A stretch of DNA of 64,000 bases from Melampsora larici-populina 98AG31 (GCF_000204055.1 NW_006768790.1:699534-763533), one strand, 5' to 3'; counted from the first letter of the stretch, positions 48,736-60,674 are shown. A program made the numbers and translations. Notes: generated by a model from the letters alone, not told the origin.

Positions 48736-51700
48736 TCAAAACGAATCTAAAGACATCACATCAGTTAACCATTCATCTCCTACACTATTCCTAAAAGCTT
48801 TCAAAAAGACTTCTTTTTCTTTCCCATCGATTTGCCAATTATTCGAATGATTAGAATGATTCGACGAATTCAGATTATTATTATTAGAATTAGAATTAGA
48901 ATTAGAAGTCGATGGGTTCGATGACGTTAAATTAAATCCACCAAACCCATCAGTAGCTCCCCAAACTGCTGCCCAATTAGCCGCTTCAATCAATCTGATC
49001 TGTTGATCTTCTTCATTCAATTCATTCAACCCCAATGCTCCTCCTTCTCCTTCGACTTCTACCACTCGATTCTTTTCTTTCAAATCCGATTCCAAACTCC
49101 TACTCGTGCTTTCCTTAGGTAACGAAGCTGAAATCAATTCAGGTGAGATCCCTGTGATCCGATCATACTCATCATTTCCTTCTTCTCCATTCCCCCCACG
49201 ATGATGGTGATGATGATTAAGATTCAAATTAGAATGTGATTCATTCATAGGTGGTAAGAATCCTTGTTTGGCCATCTCATAATTCCCTTGTTTCAATACA
49301 TCTCTTAATTCTTCATTCGTTAAACTTGATAAATAAGCTTGATGATCAAATGAAGTTGTGTCTGATTCAAAACAATGTAATCCATTAGGATTTGAAGCTG
49401 GATGAGGTTTGATCGGATTCTCAGTATTATGATGTGATGAAGCTTGAATGAGTTGTGGGTTAGGTAGATGTGAAGTTGAAGTACTAGCCATCGGAAGATC
49501 AGATCTAGGGTGATTGTCAGTTGTGATTGGATTCAATGTACTTTGTGATCTGAATGGATTACATGATGCATTCAGATTAGTTGGATTAGGTAAAACTTGG
49601 ATTTCTTGCATAGTAGTGTCGGGTGTTAATGGTCCATATAACTCGGCAGTAGGTTCAAAAGAAGGTAACCAATCTACTTTAGAAGGATCTCCTACAAATG
49701 CTAATGGACTTGGTATCTGCTCATCTGTCATCGGTTTTTCGATACCTCCAAACAGAACAGGCAAACTATAAAAAACCATCAAAAATCATATCAGTATAAC
49801 CGAAAGAAGAACACAAATGATCGAATTCTTACCTAGCAGCTGGAACATCTATATCACCAAGCGTAAGATTACCGATCGCAGTTTCATTTGAGAGTTCAAT
49901 CTCATGTTGATGAAGTCTATTTTGTAAATCATCATCTTCATCCATCACCGTCGAAGCACCAGAAGATCTAGACTTTTGTTCTTCAGCTAATTTATCCATA
50001 AACTCTTTCGTAGGTGGTTTTCTAGCTTGTACAATCGCTCCTCCTTTAATCCAAACAATCGGGGCTCGATGGTTTTTGTTTTTCCTTTTCACTGATCTAT
50101 AAAGAGATTCAGAAGAAAGATCTTGTCGATGATTGTTATTATTATTAGAACGCCATCGATTTGAAATTGATAATCTTCTTTGTGAATGTGATGAGGAGAG
50201 TGAAAGTTTAAAGGTAGTAGGATCCAGAACCGTATTATTCCCAGGATGAAAATCACGTGAAAGTTCAGATGAAATCGAAATCGAATCTGTATCACTCTCT
50301 TCATTCGTATCTGTATCACTACAACTACTTTCACTAACCGAATCACCCGTTTTACAATCAATAGGTGTGGTAGCATCTAATCGTTTCCTCTTCTTCTTTC
50401 TGGCTGGTGGTAATGGAGGAAAAACAGGTAAAGGTGCCCAATGTTGTAATCTTTCTTGTTCGATATCATCATCAAATCCAGTATGTCGTATGGCTGCTGC
50501 TTCTCTTCTACAAACCACTGGTGTTTTCTTTTCGACTGCTGGTCTAGATTCTTTCTTTTGTCGAATCAATTCTTGTTTTTCCTTCTTCTTCGTTAAAGCT
50601 TGTTCTCTTTCTTCCGGTGTGAGTCCATAGAATCCTTTAGTTGAACCACCTAAACCTCTACGACACTGTTCCTTCTCACCACGTCTTCTTCTACACGAAG
50701 CACATGGACATAGATTACGACACTTTACACATAACATCGTCCCACCTGGCACAAACTTGAATATAGGCGGTCGAAGTTCCGGATGATCGTCATAGACTTC
50801 CCTTGTCATCAAACACGTGATACAAACTCGAACAACACAATTAGGATCTTGTGATTGATCGCAGATCATCTTGGGTCGCGTAGTCTTCACTCGACACTGA
50901 TGACAGGTAGAAGATTCGTATTGACCAAAATCGTCAGGTTCACATGCTGGTATGATATTAGGAATCCTATAAACTGGTTTTGAAGGTCCAGCAGTAGGTG
51001 AAGGATCATGAGGATCGTTTCCTAATTTAGGAGATTTCTCAACGGCTGCTTTCGGTCGTTTTGGTTTAGGTTGTTTTTTAGGTGGTTCATCTTCAGAGTC
51101 TTGTTCATCTAGATGATGGTTGGAATTCGAATGATTCGGTTTTTCGTTCTGCCTAGAATTAGAAGTAAGATATGTAACATCTTCATCACTCGTGCCAGAA
51201 AGTGTTGGCCTTCTTGCTGAACTAGTTGAAGCTGCTGTTGGTTCACCTGATGGAAGTTGTCCAGGTGAATCTTGTCGATTTGATCTACTGGTTGTGTGAT
51301 GGTCGTGATGAAGTTCGACACTCTCATCATCCTGGTCTTGGATTCCATTTTCCTAAGTCATGAAATGAGGTTTCAGATTAAGCCTACGTTGAGCATACAA
51401 TGATCACTAACCATCTTTGTAGGTATGTTTTGACGGGAGCTTCTACTACGATCGGGTCGTGGTGATCGAGGTTTAGTCTGAAGTGAACAAAAGATCCAGA
51501 AATAAGTTGAGCTGATTCACAAGTTTTCAAGTCGAACACGTACTTTTTCATCATCGATTTGTGGATCAAAATTAGATCCATCCGAGTCTTGTGAAGGTCT
51601 TCTTCTTTTCTCTTGATGAGATCTTTTCTGTAAAGTACGATCAGATTGAGGTATTGTTTCAAGTGTAGTAGTAGATTGAGTTTTTGAAAGTCTAGGTTTA

Positions 51701-52690
51701 TTAGATTCAAGAGTTTGAGATTTCTGTCGTTTGATTTTCTTTTTGGATGTCTCTTGTTTTGGATTAGCTTGAGTTTGATCCCAATCTTCTGGCCAATCAT
51801 AAAAATCTTTAGGAATCGCTGGTTCTTCGTCTGATCCAATGATAAAAGTGGATAGTTGAGAAGATTGATAACTTTTTGGATTACGACGAGATCTAGGTTG
51901 ATCTTCATCATCTTGAGGATATGATTGATTCTCCAATGAAGTGCTTGTTCGTGGCTTTCCATCTGAATTCCTTTTTGAAATAGAATCATGATGATTGGAA
52001 GATAGACGATGATGAGAAAGACGTTTAGATGAAGATGGGATAGGTGATAGATTGGCCGAAGCCACGTGATCAGGTTTTGGAAAGTGAAGTGACATTGAAG
52101 GTTTTCTAGTAGATAAACTTGATGATGGTAGATCAGGATGATGAAGATCAGTTTCAAGAATCTCAGTAGAACCAAATGGTTTGAAAGGTGGAGAGAAACG
52201 TCTGATGAGGTTTCTAATCACCAAAGGGTTTTCAAGAGCGTAAGTTGAAGATGAAGATGGATGATGTAGATTTGAAGAATGATGATCTGAACGTAAATCT
52301 GATGGCTGAGATGCCGGAAATCTGGATGGCAATAACTGATTGAGCATTGAGCTATTGATAGACGAATGATTTGAACCTGAATGAGGTTTAGAAGATGATC
52401 TTGATTGTTCAGAGGTTATGATATCACCTTTGAAGATAATAGATGAATCTAAACGCATACAATCCAAAGAAATCATCAATTTGAGTGATCATGGAAGAGA
52501 GAATTGAGAATGATGACTAACCTAATGAAACAGGATCAGAACATTGATGAATTGAAGGATCTGATTGAGATGGTTGAATTGAAGTTTTTTGATAAGAGTT
52601 GATAGTATTTGAAAAGATTGGTATGTAGACTCCAAGAAAGCTATATGAATGTGTTGGTGAGATTGAAGTATTTGATTGATCTGTAGACAT
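48736..52690 (-). CDS. CDCA7-like zf-4CXXC_R1 zinc-finger protein (5 exons)
   Basis: Exons, minus strand: 52690-52522, 52448-51544, 51477-51412, 51352-49833, 49765-48736; 1229 residues. The central Cys-rich domain at about 530-600 has the zf-4CXXC_R1 layout: TCHQCRVKT, CDQSQDPNC, VCITCLMTR, CVKCRNLCPCASC, then a basic RRRRG. This is the C-terminal domain of vertebrate CDCA7, which recruits the HELLS/LSH remodeller and links to DNA-methylation upkeep; fungi carry related proteins. The flanks are long, Ser/Asn-rich and mostly disordered, with basic lysine-rich stretches (KKQPKPKRPK; KKKEKQELIRQKKE) that look like nuclear signals, and a His/Asn-rich part near residue 950-1000. Vertebrate CDCA7 is about 370-450 residues, so this is much longer. 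A chromatin role is inferred from the domain only. Confidence 0.85.
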
Positions 52691-53359
52691 TCCAAAGGTT
52701 CAATCTTAATAGTCCATTTATATTAATCAAACAGGAGATTGATGGATTGATTGGATTGATTGGATTGGTTGATTGGTTGGTTGATTGGTTGGGTTGGATT
52801 GTAGTAAAGGGATGGATGATGGTAAAGAAGAAGATAAAGAGATTGAGAATGACTTACCAGAAAATGAAGGATGAAGTGGTTGTTGATGGGTTGATTGATT
52901 GTGATTTTAAAAATTCAAACAGTTTAAACTCGATTTGAATTTAAACAAGATTACTCAGTCTTGAGTATCACTACATACACATTCACACATGTAATCACAT
53001 ACTCATAACCATACTCACCCAACCTCAGACTGCTTCAGTCATCAACCAACCAAATTCAACTCTCAACATCATTCCTATTAAATTCATCACGAACCTTTTC
53101 AATCTCAAAATCAACTAAATTCATTGGATCATTGTCAAATCATTCATGGGTTATAAACAAGTTGAGTTGGTAATATAATCTGTCTGATGGATCAAAAAAT
53201 CAAAGGGTATAAAGCTTTCAAAAGTAACAAAAAACTCAATCAAATCAAACCAAATTGATCATTCCAAAAAGTTATTTAAAATAAAAATAGAATGTATGAT
53301 GACTTTTTTTTACATTTTCAATTTGATCAAAAAGTAAATGGATAACCAATTGAAAAAGT
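52691..53359. other. Intergenic region between CDCA7-like gene and SCO1
   Basis: Contains a GATTG/GGTT simple repeat (about 52738-52800), probably in the CDCA7-like promoter, and the short 3' flank of SCO1. No gene. Confidence 0.55.
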
Positions 53360-54625
53360 TTACTCTTCTTCTTCTCCAAACCGTTTTCCATTTGACCATT
53401 CATTCATATACTTATTGACTTTAGTATAAACTTCATCTTTACTAAAGATCTTACCAAACGCATCTACAAAGTTTCCATTAGGAGCCATAAGATAAAAGAA
53501 TCTAAACTCCCAAACCAACCCACCAATTCCAAAAAAAAAAGTGAGCATCAAACACCGGATCACTTGGAAAAAAGAAATGAACTTACATTGAATGATCTAC
53601 CAAGTAATCATCTGTTGGTTTTAAATTAGGTGGAGTTGAAAAATAAACTCGATACACTTTACACATCTTTTTGATCGATTCATAGGACCCTGTTAAACCA
53701 ATCATAGACGAATGAAAGTCTTTCAAGTATTGAATGATCGCTTCTGGTGTGTCTCGATTTGGATCTACTGATACAAAGATCGGTTGGATTGGTACCTTGA
53801 ATTGATCTTGATCTATATTTTTCAAATCATTCAAATTCGTTAAGTCTTTTTTTCTTTTGGGAGGTTTGGGAGACGGAGTTGGATTTACTTATTCGGTTCA
53901 CAACATCACACATCTTATCTAATTCTTCTGGACAAATATCAGGACAATTTGTGAACCCAAACTAAACCAAATCCCAAAACCCCCCAAAAAAAAGAAAACG
54001 ATTAATTAGAAAAGACAAGATCAACAAGAAAAAAAAAGTTGAACGAAAAAAAAAAACGCTTACATAAATCAAACTAAATTTTCCTAATAAATCATCTTGA
54101 TTAAACCTTTGACCGTTCCCAACATTAAGTAACTCAAATGGACCTCCAACCTTAACTTTTCCAATCGATTTTTGTTTGGTTTCTTCAGCTTTTCTTTCTT
54201 CTACTTTGATTTTTTCATTTTTAAAATAAATTAGTAAACCTAATCCTGTTAAAATAAATAAACTTAATGAGATGATGTTTTTGTCTAATTTCTTTTTGGG
54301 GGTTGGGTCCGTTTGGTTTGGTGTTGGTGTGGACAGGTTGGGTTTGGTTTGGGATGAAGTGGTGAGGGTTTTTTGGAAGATCTTGTTGGGATTTGTACTT
54401 GAACTTGATGAGATTCTATATCTGAAAAACTGAATAAGATTTAATAATTTGACTTTTTGTGTAAAGTGTAATTATAAATCGTTTTAGGATCAGAAGACTT
54501 ACTTGATTTGATTGAGAAAGATTGATCGATCGGTTTGGGTTGGTAAGTCTTGATGATAAACTTGAGATGTGGTGGTTTCGATTGAGTGCGGAGTGAAATG
54601 GTTTGATGGTTCGTTGGATGTTCAT
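53360..54625 (-). CDS. SCO1: SCO1-type mitochondrial copper chaperone (5 exons)
   Basis: Exons, minus strand: 54625-54503, 54429-54064, 53961-53889, 53845-53587, 53501-53360; 320 residues, close to the family norm. The N-terminus is rich in Arg, Asn and Ser without acidic residues, as in mitochondrial presequences. One membrane segment lies at about 93-110 ([18 protein letters not shown]). The thioredoxin-like SCO domain follows with [20 protein letters not shown]; the copper ligands Cys169 and Cys173 (CPDIC) and His272 (YLVDHS) are all present. SCO proteins deliver copper to the CuA site of cytochrome c oxidase subunit 2 from the inner membrane. The acceptor chosen for exon 2 (54430-54431) is the one that restores frame. 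The start lies just 59 bp from a transposon end (54685). Confidence 0.95.
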
Positions 54626-54684
54626 CTTCTTCAGTCTTTCTTTTGGTTACTTCAAGTTAAGTTCAACTTTCTTTTACCGATTTC

Positions 54685-56077
54685 TACGGAAGCCGTGACG
54701 TGAAGTGACCGCCACGGTTTTTTCAAAACTTCGGTTTTCGGTTTTTGGTTTTCAGATTTCAGATTTTCGACTTTTCAGTCTTTTTTGAATTTCTGATCTC
54801 CTACGGAAGCCCAAACTTATTCAATCGCCTCAAAGATCAAGTTTGTTTCGACTCATTGGAAGACCCGATCGAACATCTCGAACACTATTGACGCCATCAA
54901 TCACCACCTCAGCTGAAAGGCTTCCTTCAAATCTATAGCCCGTTGGCTTTCATATCTCAAACTCATCCACAACCTCCACAGATGAGTTCAGTTTCCATTC
55001 TCTTTTAGACCAAATGAGAAACTGAACCATAGCTTTGATCTTCATATTGATTGTAAAAGATGGGAGGTGCATTTTCACTTCTTAAGCACCTTCGGTATGT
55101 CTGTTGACTTAAACGTTCATTGGCAAAAAAAGCATAGGATGAGTCGTCATCACTCGAGAATGCTTTATTCTCTAGCCTCGTGTATACTACGATCTATGTA
55201 ACCAAGTTGTGAATTTGTCATTTAATAGTGATCAACACATACTCTTTGAGCTCTTCATCTTGACAATAAGGACCATGAGACTATTGATCTTCACCAAGAA
55301 GATCAGAAAGAAGTATTTCCAGAAAGGAGTATTTGGAACCATACTGACACAAACCATTCAAGCAAACATAGGACGAGCTTGTTAGTTGCAGACCCTTAAC
55401 AAGATACACCGACTCAAGATTAATGACATTGCAATAAACATGAAAACAGGCGATTGAGAAAGGCAAAAAAGCGAGGTAAAACAGGGTAAAACTTTCATAT
55501 AATCTATCATCAAGCTAATATACATGATTAGTCTCAATCTTGTAGGTTCAAACTTTGGAACCGAATAGCCTCGAGAGGAAGAAAAGCAACATTTTTCACC
55601 GCGTAAAAAATCAATTCAATAATCTCACCGTTGAACGTAAACAACCCGATCAATTCTGAGTTTACTCACACCGCCTAACCAGCTGGACACGTTCCCACTG
55701 ATATGAATAGTTTTTGTGTAGACTTGATCACCAACGGAGCTGATGAGATTGAACATTTACCAGGATGTCATCATCATGGACTTGTTGCTCTTGAAAAAGA
55801 AGCAATTCGCCATTGTCTTTGAATTGAATAGAAATGTGGTCATCGTCATAGACTTCTCACAAATGTGCAAGGCAAGGGGCACTTTTAGACTACAAAAATG
55901 ACAGTGTCTTTGCTAAGGGCAACGTAGTGTAGTCTTATTAATGCAGGGGCTTGAGGCAAATGCATGTTTGGAAATCAAAAAGACTGAAAAGTCGAAAATC
56001 TGAAAACTGAAAACCGAAAACTGAAAACCGAAGTTTTGAAAAAACTGTGGCGGTCACTTCACGTCACGGCTTCCGTA
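54685..56077. mobile_element. Long-TIR element next to the SCO1 start
   Basis: The first 110 or so bases (TACGGAAGCCGTGACGTGAA, GTGACCGCCAC, then repeated TCGGTTTT words to about 54795) reappear reversed at 55965-56077 with few mismatches. GATTTC flanks both ends (54679-54684 and 56078-56083), a likely 6-bp target duplication. The centre has no recognisable transposase, so it is non-autonomous. Long terminal repeats suggest a Mutator-like or other long-TIR class, although Mutator duplications are usually 8-11 bp. Confidence 0.8.
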
Positions 56078-56083
56078 GATTTC

Positions 56084-56867
56084 TCTTCGCAGCTATCAAA
56101 TCAGGTGCACTCAAACCGCATACAGCCCGCACCACACGCGCCATTTCACAAACTTGGTAATCTGGATGAAACTTGACTTTCTTGATACAAGTCCCATGTA
56201 GAGCATGGTAGTCTGCCATATTTGTAGAACTCTGACTTGCTTTTATGTTTGATGAAGATCAGTTCTTGTCTATGAAGACTTCAGTGTTCCACAAAGACTT
56301 GTTTGACATGCTGGGTTCGAATTGACATTGCGTAATTCTTGTGTGTACAACTGTGTGGAAGTGATCTCAACCAAGATTGGGATAAAGGTACTCTCAAAGT
56401 TTTGTGAGTCAATGATTTACTCTCTGCTACTCTCTGCATCTCGCCAAATTACATAGGTTGAGCCTCGTGGTACGGAGAATTGATAAGAAAGAAGTATATA
56501 CAAACATAAGAATACAATGAAACACAGGAGAAAAATGACGATGGCCATAGAATTAGAAATATTGTAGAGTTGCTACAGCGTCAGGTTTTTGAGATTGTTC
56601 AATTAGCTACATAGTTATTAACAAAATGTTTTGTGCTTGATCCAATTAACTAGATTGAAATTTCTATAATATTTTCAATTTTATTTTTCTCTAAATACTA
56701 TCAAACTTGATGAGTCAGAAGAGATTTGTTAACAAAACAAGATCAGAAGCTGCTTGAAACGCTACATGAAGCGATCATGAGCCAGTAAACGTTTGAAAAA
56801 AATTCTCTAGATCATAATAGATAGGGTTATCTAACCTGCTTTACAGATCACCATGAGATAACTTACT
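56084..56867. repeat. 3' flank of secreted-protein gene 1, shared with gene 3
   Basis: About 56390-56760 resembles about 59690-60010 in the same order: TCTCAAAGTTTT/TTCAAAGTTTT, TACTCT..GCATCTC, GTTTTGTGC then GATTGAAATTTCT/CATTGAAATTTCT and TATCAA. So the duplications that made the secreted-protein cluster carried non-coding flanks. Confidence 0.55.
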
Positions 56868-57368
56868 CTAATTACCGGGCCATTCATTACATTCCATATC
56901 CCTACGACCAAGAAACGCATTGTGTGGAACTTTACGTCCAGAGCTATCTCTTATTGAAGTTTTTTCCCCAATACAATCAGTATCACGCTGACCTAAATTC
57001 AGAAGGTGAGTCAAGTGAATCGGATCAATTGTCAATAAGGAAGAAACACTTGAAAAAAGAAGATCAATCATCTTCTCAAACTCACATCTGAATCTACAAT
57101 AAGTTTTTTGACCATGTGAATCCGAAAAATGTGTATACCAACCCATATCATGACATGCACCGTCTGTACTAGAGATCCTTTGACTTGCAAGAGTCATTTC
57201 AGTGGCTTTTGCTTGACAGAAATTCGGGGCTGCAATTCCTCCGTTCGGGTCACGATAAACTGTTCCGTCGTACATACAAACTTCACAAGTCTTGGTCGAA
57301 GCGAGAGTGGCGAGGAATGTGAAGAAGATGGTAAGGTAGATCATCAAGAATTGATAAATTGGTGACAT
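56868..57368 (-). CDS. Small secreted cysteine-rich protein 1 of a tandem trio
   Basis: Exons 57368-57086 and 56992-56868; 135 residues. The start MSPIYQFL is chosen by match with the two paralogues; an in-frame ATG 43 codons upstream would hide the signal peptide. Residues 1 to about 24 form a signal peptide (MIYLTIFFTFLATLAS). The mature part has eight Cys: CEVC, FC, AC, YC, a Cys split by the intron, DC and EC, with conserved MYDGTVYRD, AAPNFC and a C-terminal RRDMECNEWP. The intron is phase 1 inside the sixth Cys codon (T/GT) with a GTGAGT donor; reading through it stays open but would insert a foreign stretch. Shape and tandem amplification fit candidate effectors of plant-associated fungi; function unknown. 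Confidence 0.85.
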   Translation of the reverse strand: MSPIYQFLMIYLTIFFTFLATLASTKTCEVCMYDGTVYRDPNGGIAAPNFCQAKATEMTLASQRISSTDGACHDMGWYTHFSDSHGQKTYCRFRCEFEKMIDLLFSSVSSLLTIDPIHLTHLLNLGQRDTDCIGEKTSIRDSSGRKVPHNAFLGRRDMECNEWPGN

Positions 57369-57461
57369 CGTAAAGATAAAAAAAGGATTTGGAAAGTGGT
57401 TGTTCAAGTTAGTCAATTTTTTAGATGGTGCAATGTGTTGAAGGCGAGGAACAGGCTCGAA

Positions 57462-57471
57462 CATATATGTA
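57462..57471 (-). promoter_or_regulatory. TATA-like box of secreted-protein gene 1
   Basis: ACATATATGT lies about 95 bp upstream of the start. Gene 3 has a similar box at similar distance (60665-60674). Confidence 0.4.
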
Positions 57472-57479
57472 TAGGACAA

Positions 57480-58433
57480 AGTGTTGGGTATGTACATACG
57501 AAAAGATGTTCTCCACGGGTTCTGAACCCTGAGGGGTAAACTGAATGGAATCTCTCGTGGCGGCGGCTAGGCGTTTTTCTTTTTTGGTTTGAGAAATGCC
57601 TCTTCTTTTGCGTGTGATTCAACTCAAGAACGTTTCAAAAGGATGACGAACCTATCTACTTCTCTAAGCTTAGCACTTACCTGTAGTTGGCTTAAAGTTT
57701 CTTTGTTTACTTTGATGAAAAAGACAAGTTTATAGTTTTTGGGAAGATAGTCAAGGGCCAAACTGACTAGAGCGAGATCTTTCACAACAAGCTCCAAAAT
57801 GAGATCAAGAGATTACTCTGATTACTCCGTGGTATAAGACGTATGACAGGTTTCTTGGATGTTGATGCAGTGCCAGTGTTGTGCAAAAACTGATTTGTTC
57901 ACATGTGCTTTTGATTTGGAATGCGGCAATTCCTATTATAGTACCCTCAGAGTTTTTAGATGAGGAAGAGTTACTATTTTCGTCTGCACTATTAGGATCC
58001 AATTAGGGAAACTGAAGAAGAGGAGAAAACTGGATACAAAATGAAGACAAGGTAGTAAGAAAAGAGGGCAAAACAAGTAACAACAGTGACTGCACACAAG
58101 ACAGCTTCAGTGGTAAAAAAACCTTCATCTGTGACCTTCGTTTTGGGACAAAGGTGATTGTGAACAGTTTTATTGTGCTACTATGGACCATGATAACTTG
58201 ATCTTCCGCATCCATATTCTTGTTTACTTCTTGAGGAGATCTGATCAGACATGATGAGAAACACAAGTAGAACGACTTGAAAGGAGTAACCAGCTTGATC
58301 CCCAGCAATTTACAAAATCCTATAGTGAGCCTTCATCATCCAGTCGGAGTTTAGAAAGGTCTACAGATCACAAGTAGGAATTAGCCAACCTATTTTACAG
58401 ATCACCATGAGAATGCTTTTCAAATAACCCACT
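57480..58433. other. Spacer between secreted-protein genes 1 and 2
   Basis: The segment CACGGGTTCTGAACC just upstream of gene 1 (about 57514) recurs upstream of gene 2 (about 59063) and, worn, gene 3 (about 60707). The 101- and 65-codon minus-strand frames at 57805-58308 have no Cys pattern like the family and are not called. Confidence 0.45.
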
Positions 58434-58929
58434 CTAATTAGCGGGCCATTCATTACAAGCCATATCCCTACGCCCAAGAAACGCAGGGTGCTCTATTTCT
58501 TGTCCGTCTTTATCTGGTATTTGACGACTTGCCGGGATACAATCAGTTGAACGCTCACCTAGAAAGTGGGTAGAAAGTATAAAACGTTCGTCAACAGGAA
58601 AGAAGTAAAATCGGAAAATTAGATCACAATTCAAATTAGAACTCACATTGGATTCGACAAAATGTTTTTTGACCGTATTTATCTTTGACTTGTGTATTCC
58701 AATTCAGGTAGGTACACAGTGCTCCTCTAGGTTCTGTTTGTTCGTTCATTTTCGTCATTATATACGCTCTTTCTCTGCAGAATTTGGGGGCTGCAATTGC
58801 TCCGTGATAATCACGATAAATTGTTCCATCGTACATACAAACTTCACAACGGTCAGCCGAGCCGAGAGAGGTGAGGAATGCGAAGAAGATGGTAAGGTTG
58901 ATCATCAAGAACTTCGAAATTGGTGACAT
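58434..58929 (-). CDS. Small secreted cysteine-rich protein 2
   Basis: Exons 58929-58647 and 58558-58434; 135 residues. The signal peptide is followed by the same eight-Cys plan: RCEVCMYDGTIYRD, AAPKFC, ALC, GQKTFCRIQ, the intron-split Cys, TDC and RRDMACNEWPAN. The donor reads GTGAGT and the exon after the acceptor also starts GTGAG. The C-terminal half (FLGRRDM.CNEWP) is the best-conserved part, the region between the third and fourth Cys the most variable. Same strand as genes 1 and 3, about 1.1-1.2 kb of spacer on each side. Confidence 0.87.
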
Positions 58930-60094
58930 GATGTGAAAGGATTGTTGACGAACGTATTGTGAGTGAATTTGTTAGCGGATGAGGAAAAGAGATGAAGCAG
59001 GAGGGGGAATAGTTCGAAGATACATAACAAAAAGTGTTGGTTACAAAAGAAAAGACCCCCGCCACGGGTTCTGAACTCTGAACCCTCCGGAATATCTCCT
59101 GTGAGTAACGATCCCGGCGCATCCAGAACGTCGTTTCAGAAAAGCCATCGTCCACGTTGAGCTCAGGAAGGTGCCACGATCACGTTCACGGTTACGAAAA
59201 AAAAGGTGACAAAAATGGGTCCGAAGCTCAGCTGGAAAAATAAGAGACTACTACAAGATTACCTGAAAAGAAACGACTGTCAACATGAGTGGAGATTCAG
59301 GCTTAAGACTCTTGTGTCTTGTGGTCATTTATTTATAAGCGTTTTGGAAAGAAGATCCGTGATGGGAAGGAACGTACATATGTATATCTTTCAAGCATTC
59401 AAATTTCACACATCAACAGTTACACAGCAGTTTTCTTATCGATTGTTGTTTTTGTTTCCAATGAGTTGAATTCATCTGTGATTCGAGGATGAAATCAAGC
59501 TTATAATTTTTGAAAAATATTTGTGGGTTATTTGACAAGAATTTTGTCCAACAAGCAATCAAAGACAAGACAAGATATGATCTACTTGGAAAGAGTTTTC
59601 TCAGCATGCAACAAAAAAACACCTAGGTATGTTTTTCGTAAGCTTGATGGTGTGATCAAGATCAGTACGGAATTCTTGTCTAAGGTACCTTCAAAGTTTT
59701 AAACGTGAAAGAGTTATACTCTGCATCTCACCCATTGGGTCTACACAAGGCGAAACAAAGAACAAGGGAGAGTTATATAGATACAAAGATGAAAAGTAGT
59801 ACAAAGAAAGATAGAGAAATACACGAGAAAGAAAATAATTGGCAGATAGTAGAGTCTCAGCATAGTCAAACTCTCTATTTAGAATGAACAATTAGCCATA
59901 AAGTTGATATTATTAGTGAAACGTTTTGTGCGTAGTTCAATTGACGACATTGAAATTTCTCCAAAGACATCCTATCAAGCTTTGAGCGCGCTCATCATCC
60001 AGGGAACGTTTTGGGAAAGCTCTATAGATCACAAGTAGGATTAGCAAGCCTCTTTCACATTTCGCCCTACGTAAACATGATCAAATCACTTACT
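58930..60094. other. Spacer between secreted-protein genes 2 and 3
   Basis: The left part is the gene 2 promoter; about 59690-60010 matches the 3' flank of gene 1. Frames up to 100 codons at 58853-59155 and 59206-59469 overlap promoter sequence and are not credible. Confidence 0.5.
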
Positions 60095-60579
60095 CTATTT
60101 TGCGGGCCATTCATTACACTGCATGTCCATACGCCCAAGGAACGCGAGGTGGTCTACCATGTTTCCGTCTTTATCTTTTATGCGACTTTTTGTCCCGATA
60201 CAATGAGTTGGACGCTCACCTAACAAGTGCGGAAGGGTAAAAGGTTTGTTAGGAGAAAAAGATAGATTTAAGTTTGCTTCACGATTTCAATTAGAAACTC
60301 ACATTTGATTCGACAAAACGTTTTTTGACCGTATTGATCTTTAACATTTGTATTCCAATTCATGTAGGTGCACATCGCTTTATTAGTATTTTGATTTATT
60401 ATACTCATCTCAGTCGCTTTTTGATCGCAGAATTTGGGGGCTGCAATTTCTCCGCGCCAGTCACGATAAATCGTTCCGTCGTACATACAAACTTGACAAA
60501 TTTCAGCCCAGACGAGAGTGGTGAGGAATGCGAATAAGATAGTAAGATTGATAATCCAGGATTTCGAAATTGATGACAT
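60095..60579 (-). CDS. Small secreted cysteine-rich protein 3
   Basis: Exons 60579-60303 and 60219-60095; 133 residues. Signal peptide of about 25 residues (IINLTILFAFLTTLVWA), then ICQVCMYDGTIYRD, AAPKFC, AMC, GQKTFCRIK, the intron-split Cys, THC, FLGRMDMQCNEWPAK: the same eight Cys. The intron sits at the same codon and phase as in genes 1 and 2. Gene 3 is two residues shorter than the others in the variable loop before the fourth Cys and looks closer to gene 2 than gene 1 by eye. Probably secreted to the host interface or cell wall; target unknown. Confidence 0.87.
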
Positions 60580-60664
60580 GATGAAAAAAAGTGGGAGGAA
60601 AATTATTGGTAGTTAATGCGCTGAAAGATGGGGCAAAGGGGCAAAGGGAAGACACAAGTCTGAA

Positions 60665-60674
60665 GATATATAAG
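60665..60674 (-). promoter_or_regulatory. TATA-like box of secreted-protein gene 3
   Basis: CTTATATATC on the minus strand, about 86 bp upstream of the start codon, matching the position of the box in gene 1. Confidence 0.45.

Noticed and set aside
57003..57085. Read-through of the intron in secreted-protein gene 1 (frame stays open)
   Set aside because: Splicing restores the conserved Cys and aligns with the two paralogues, whose introns contain stops.
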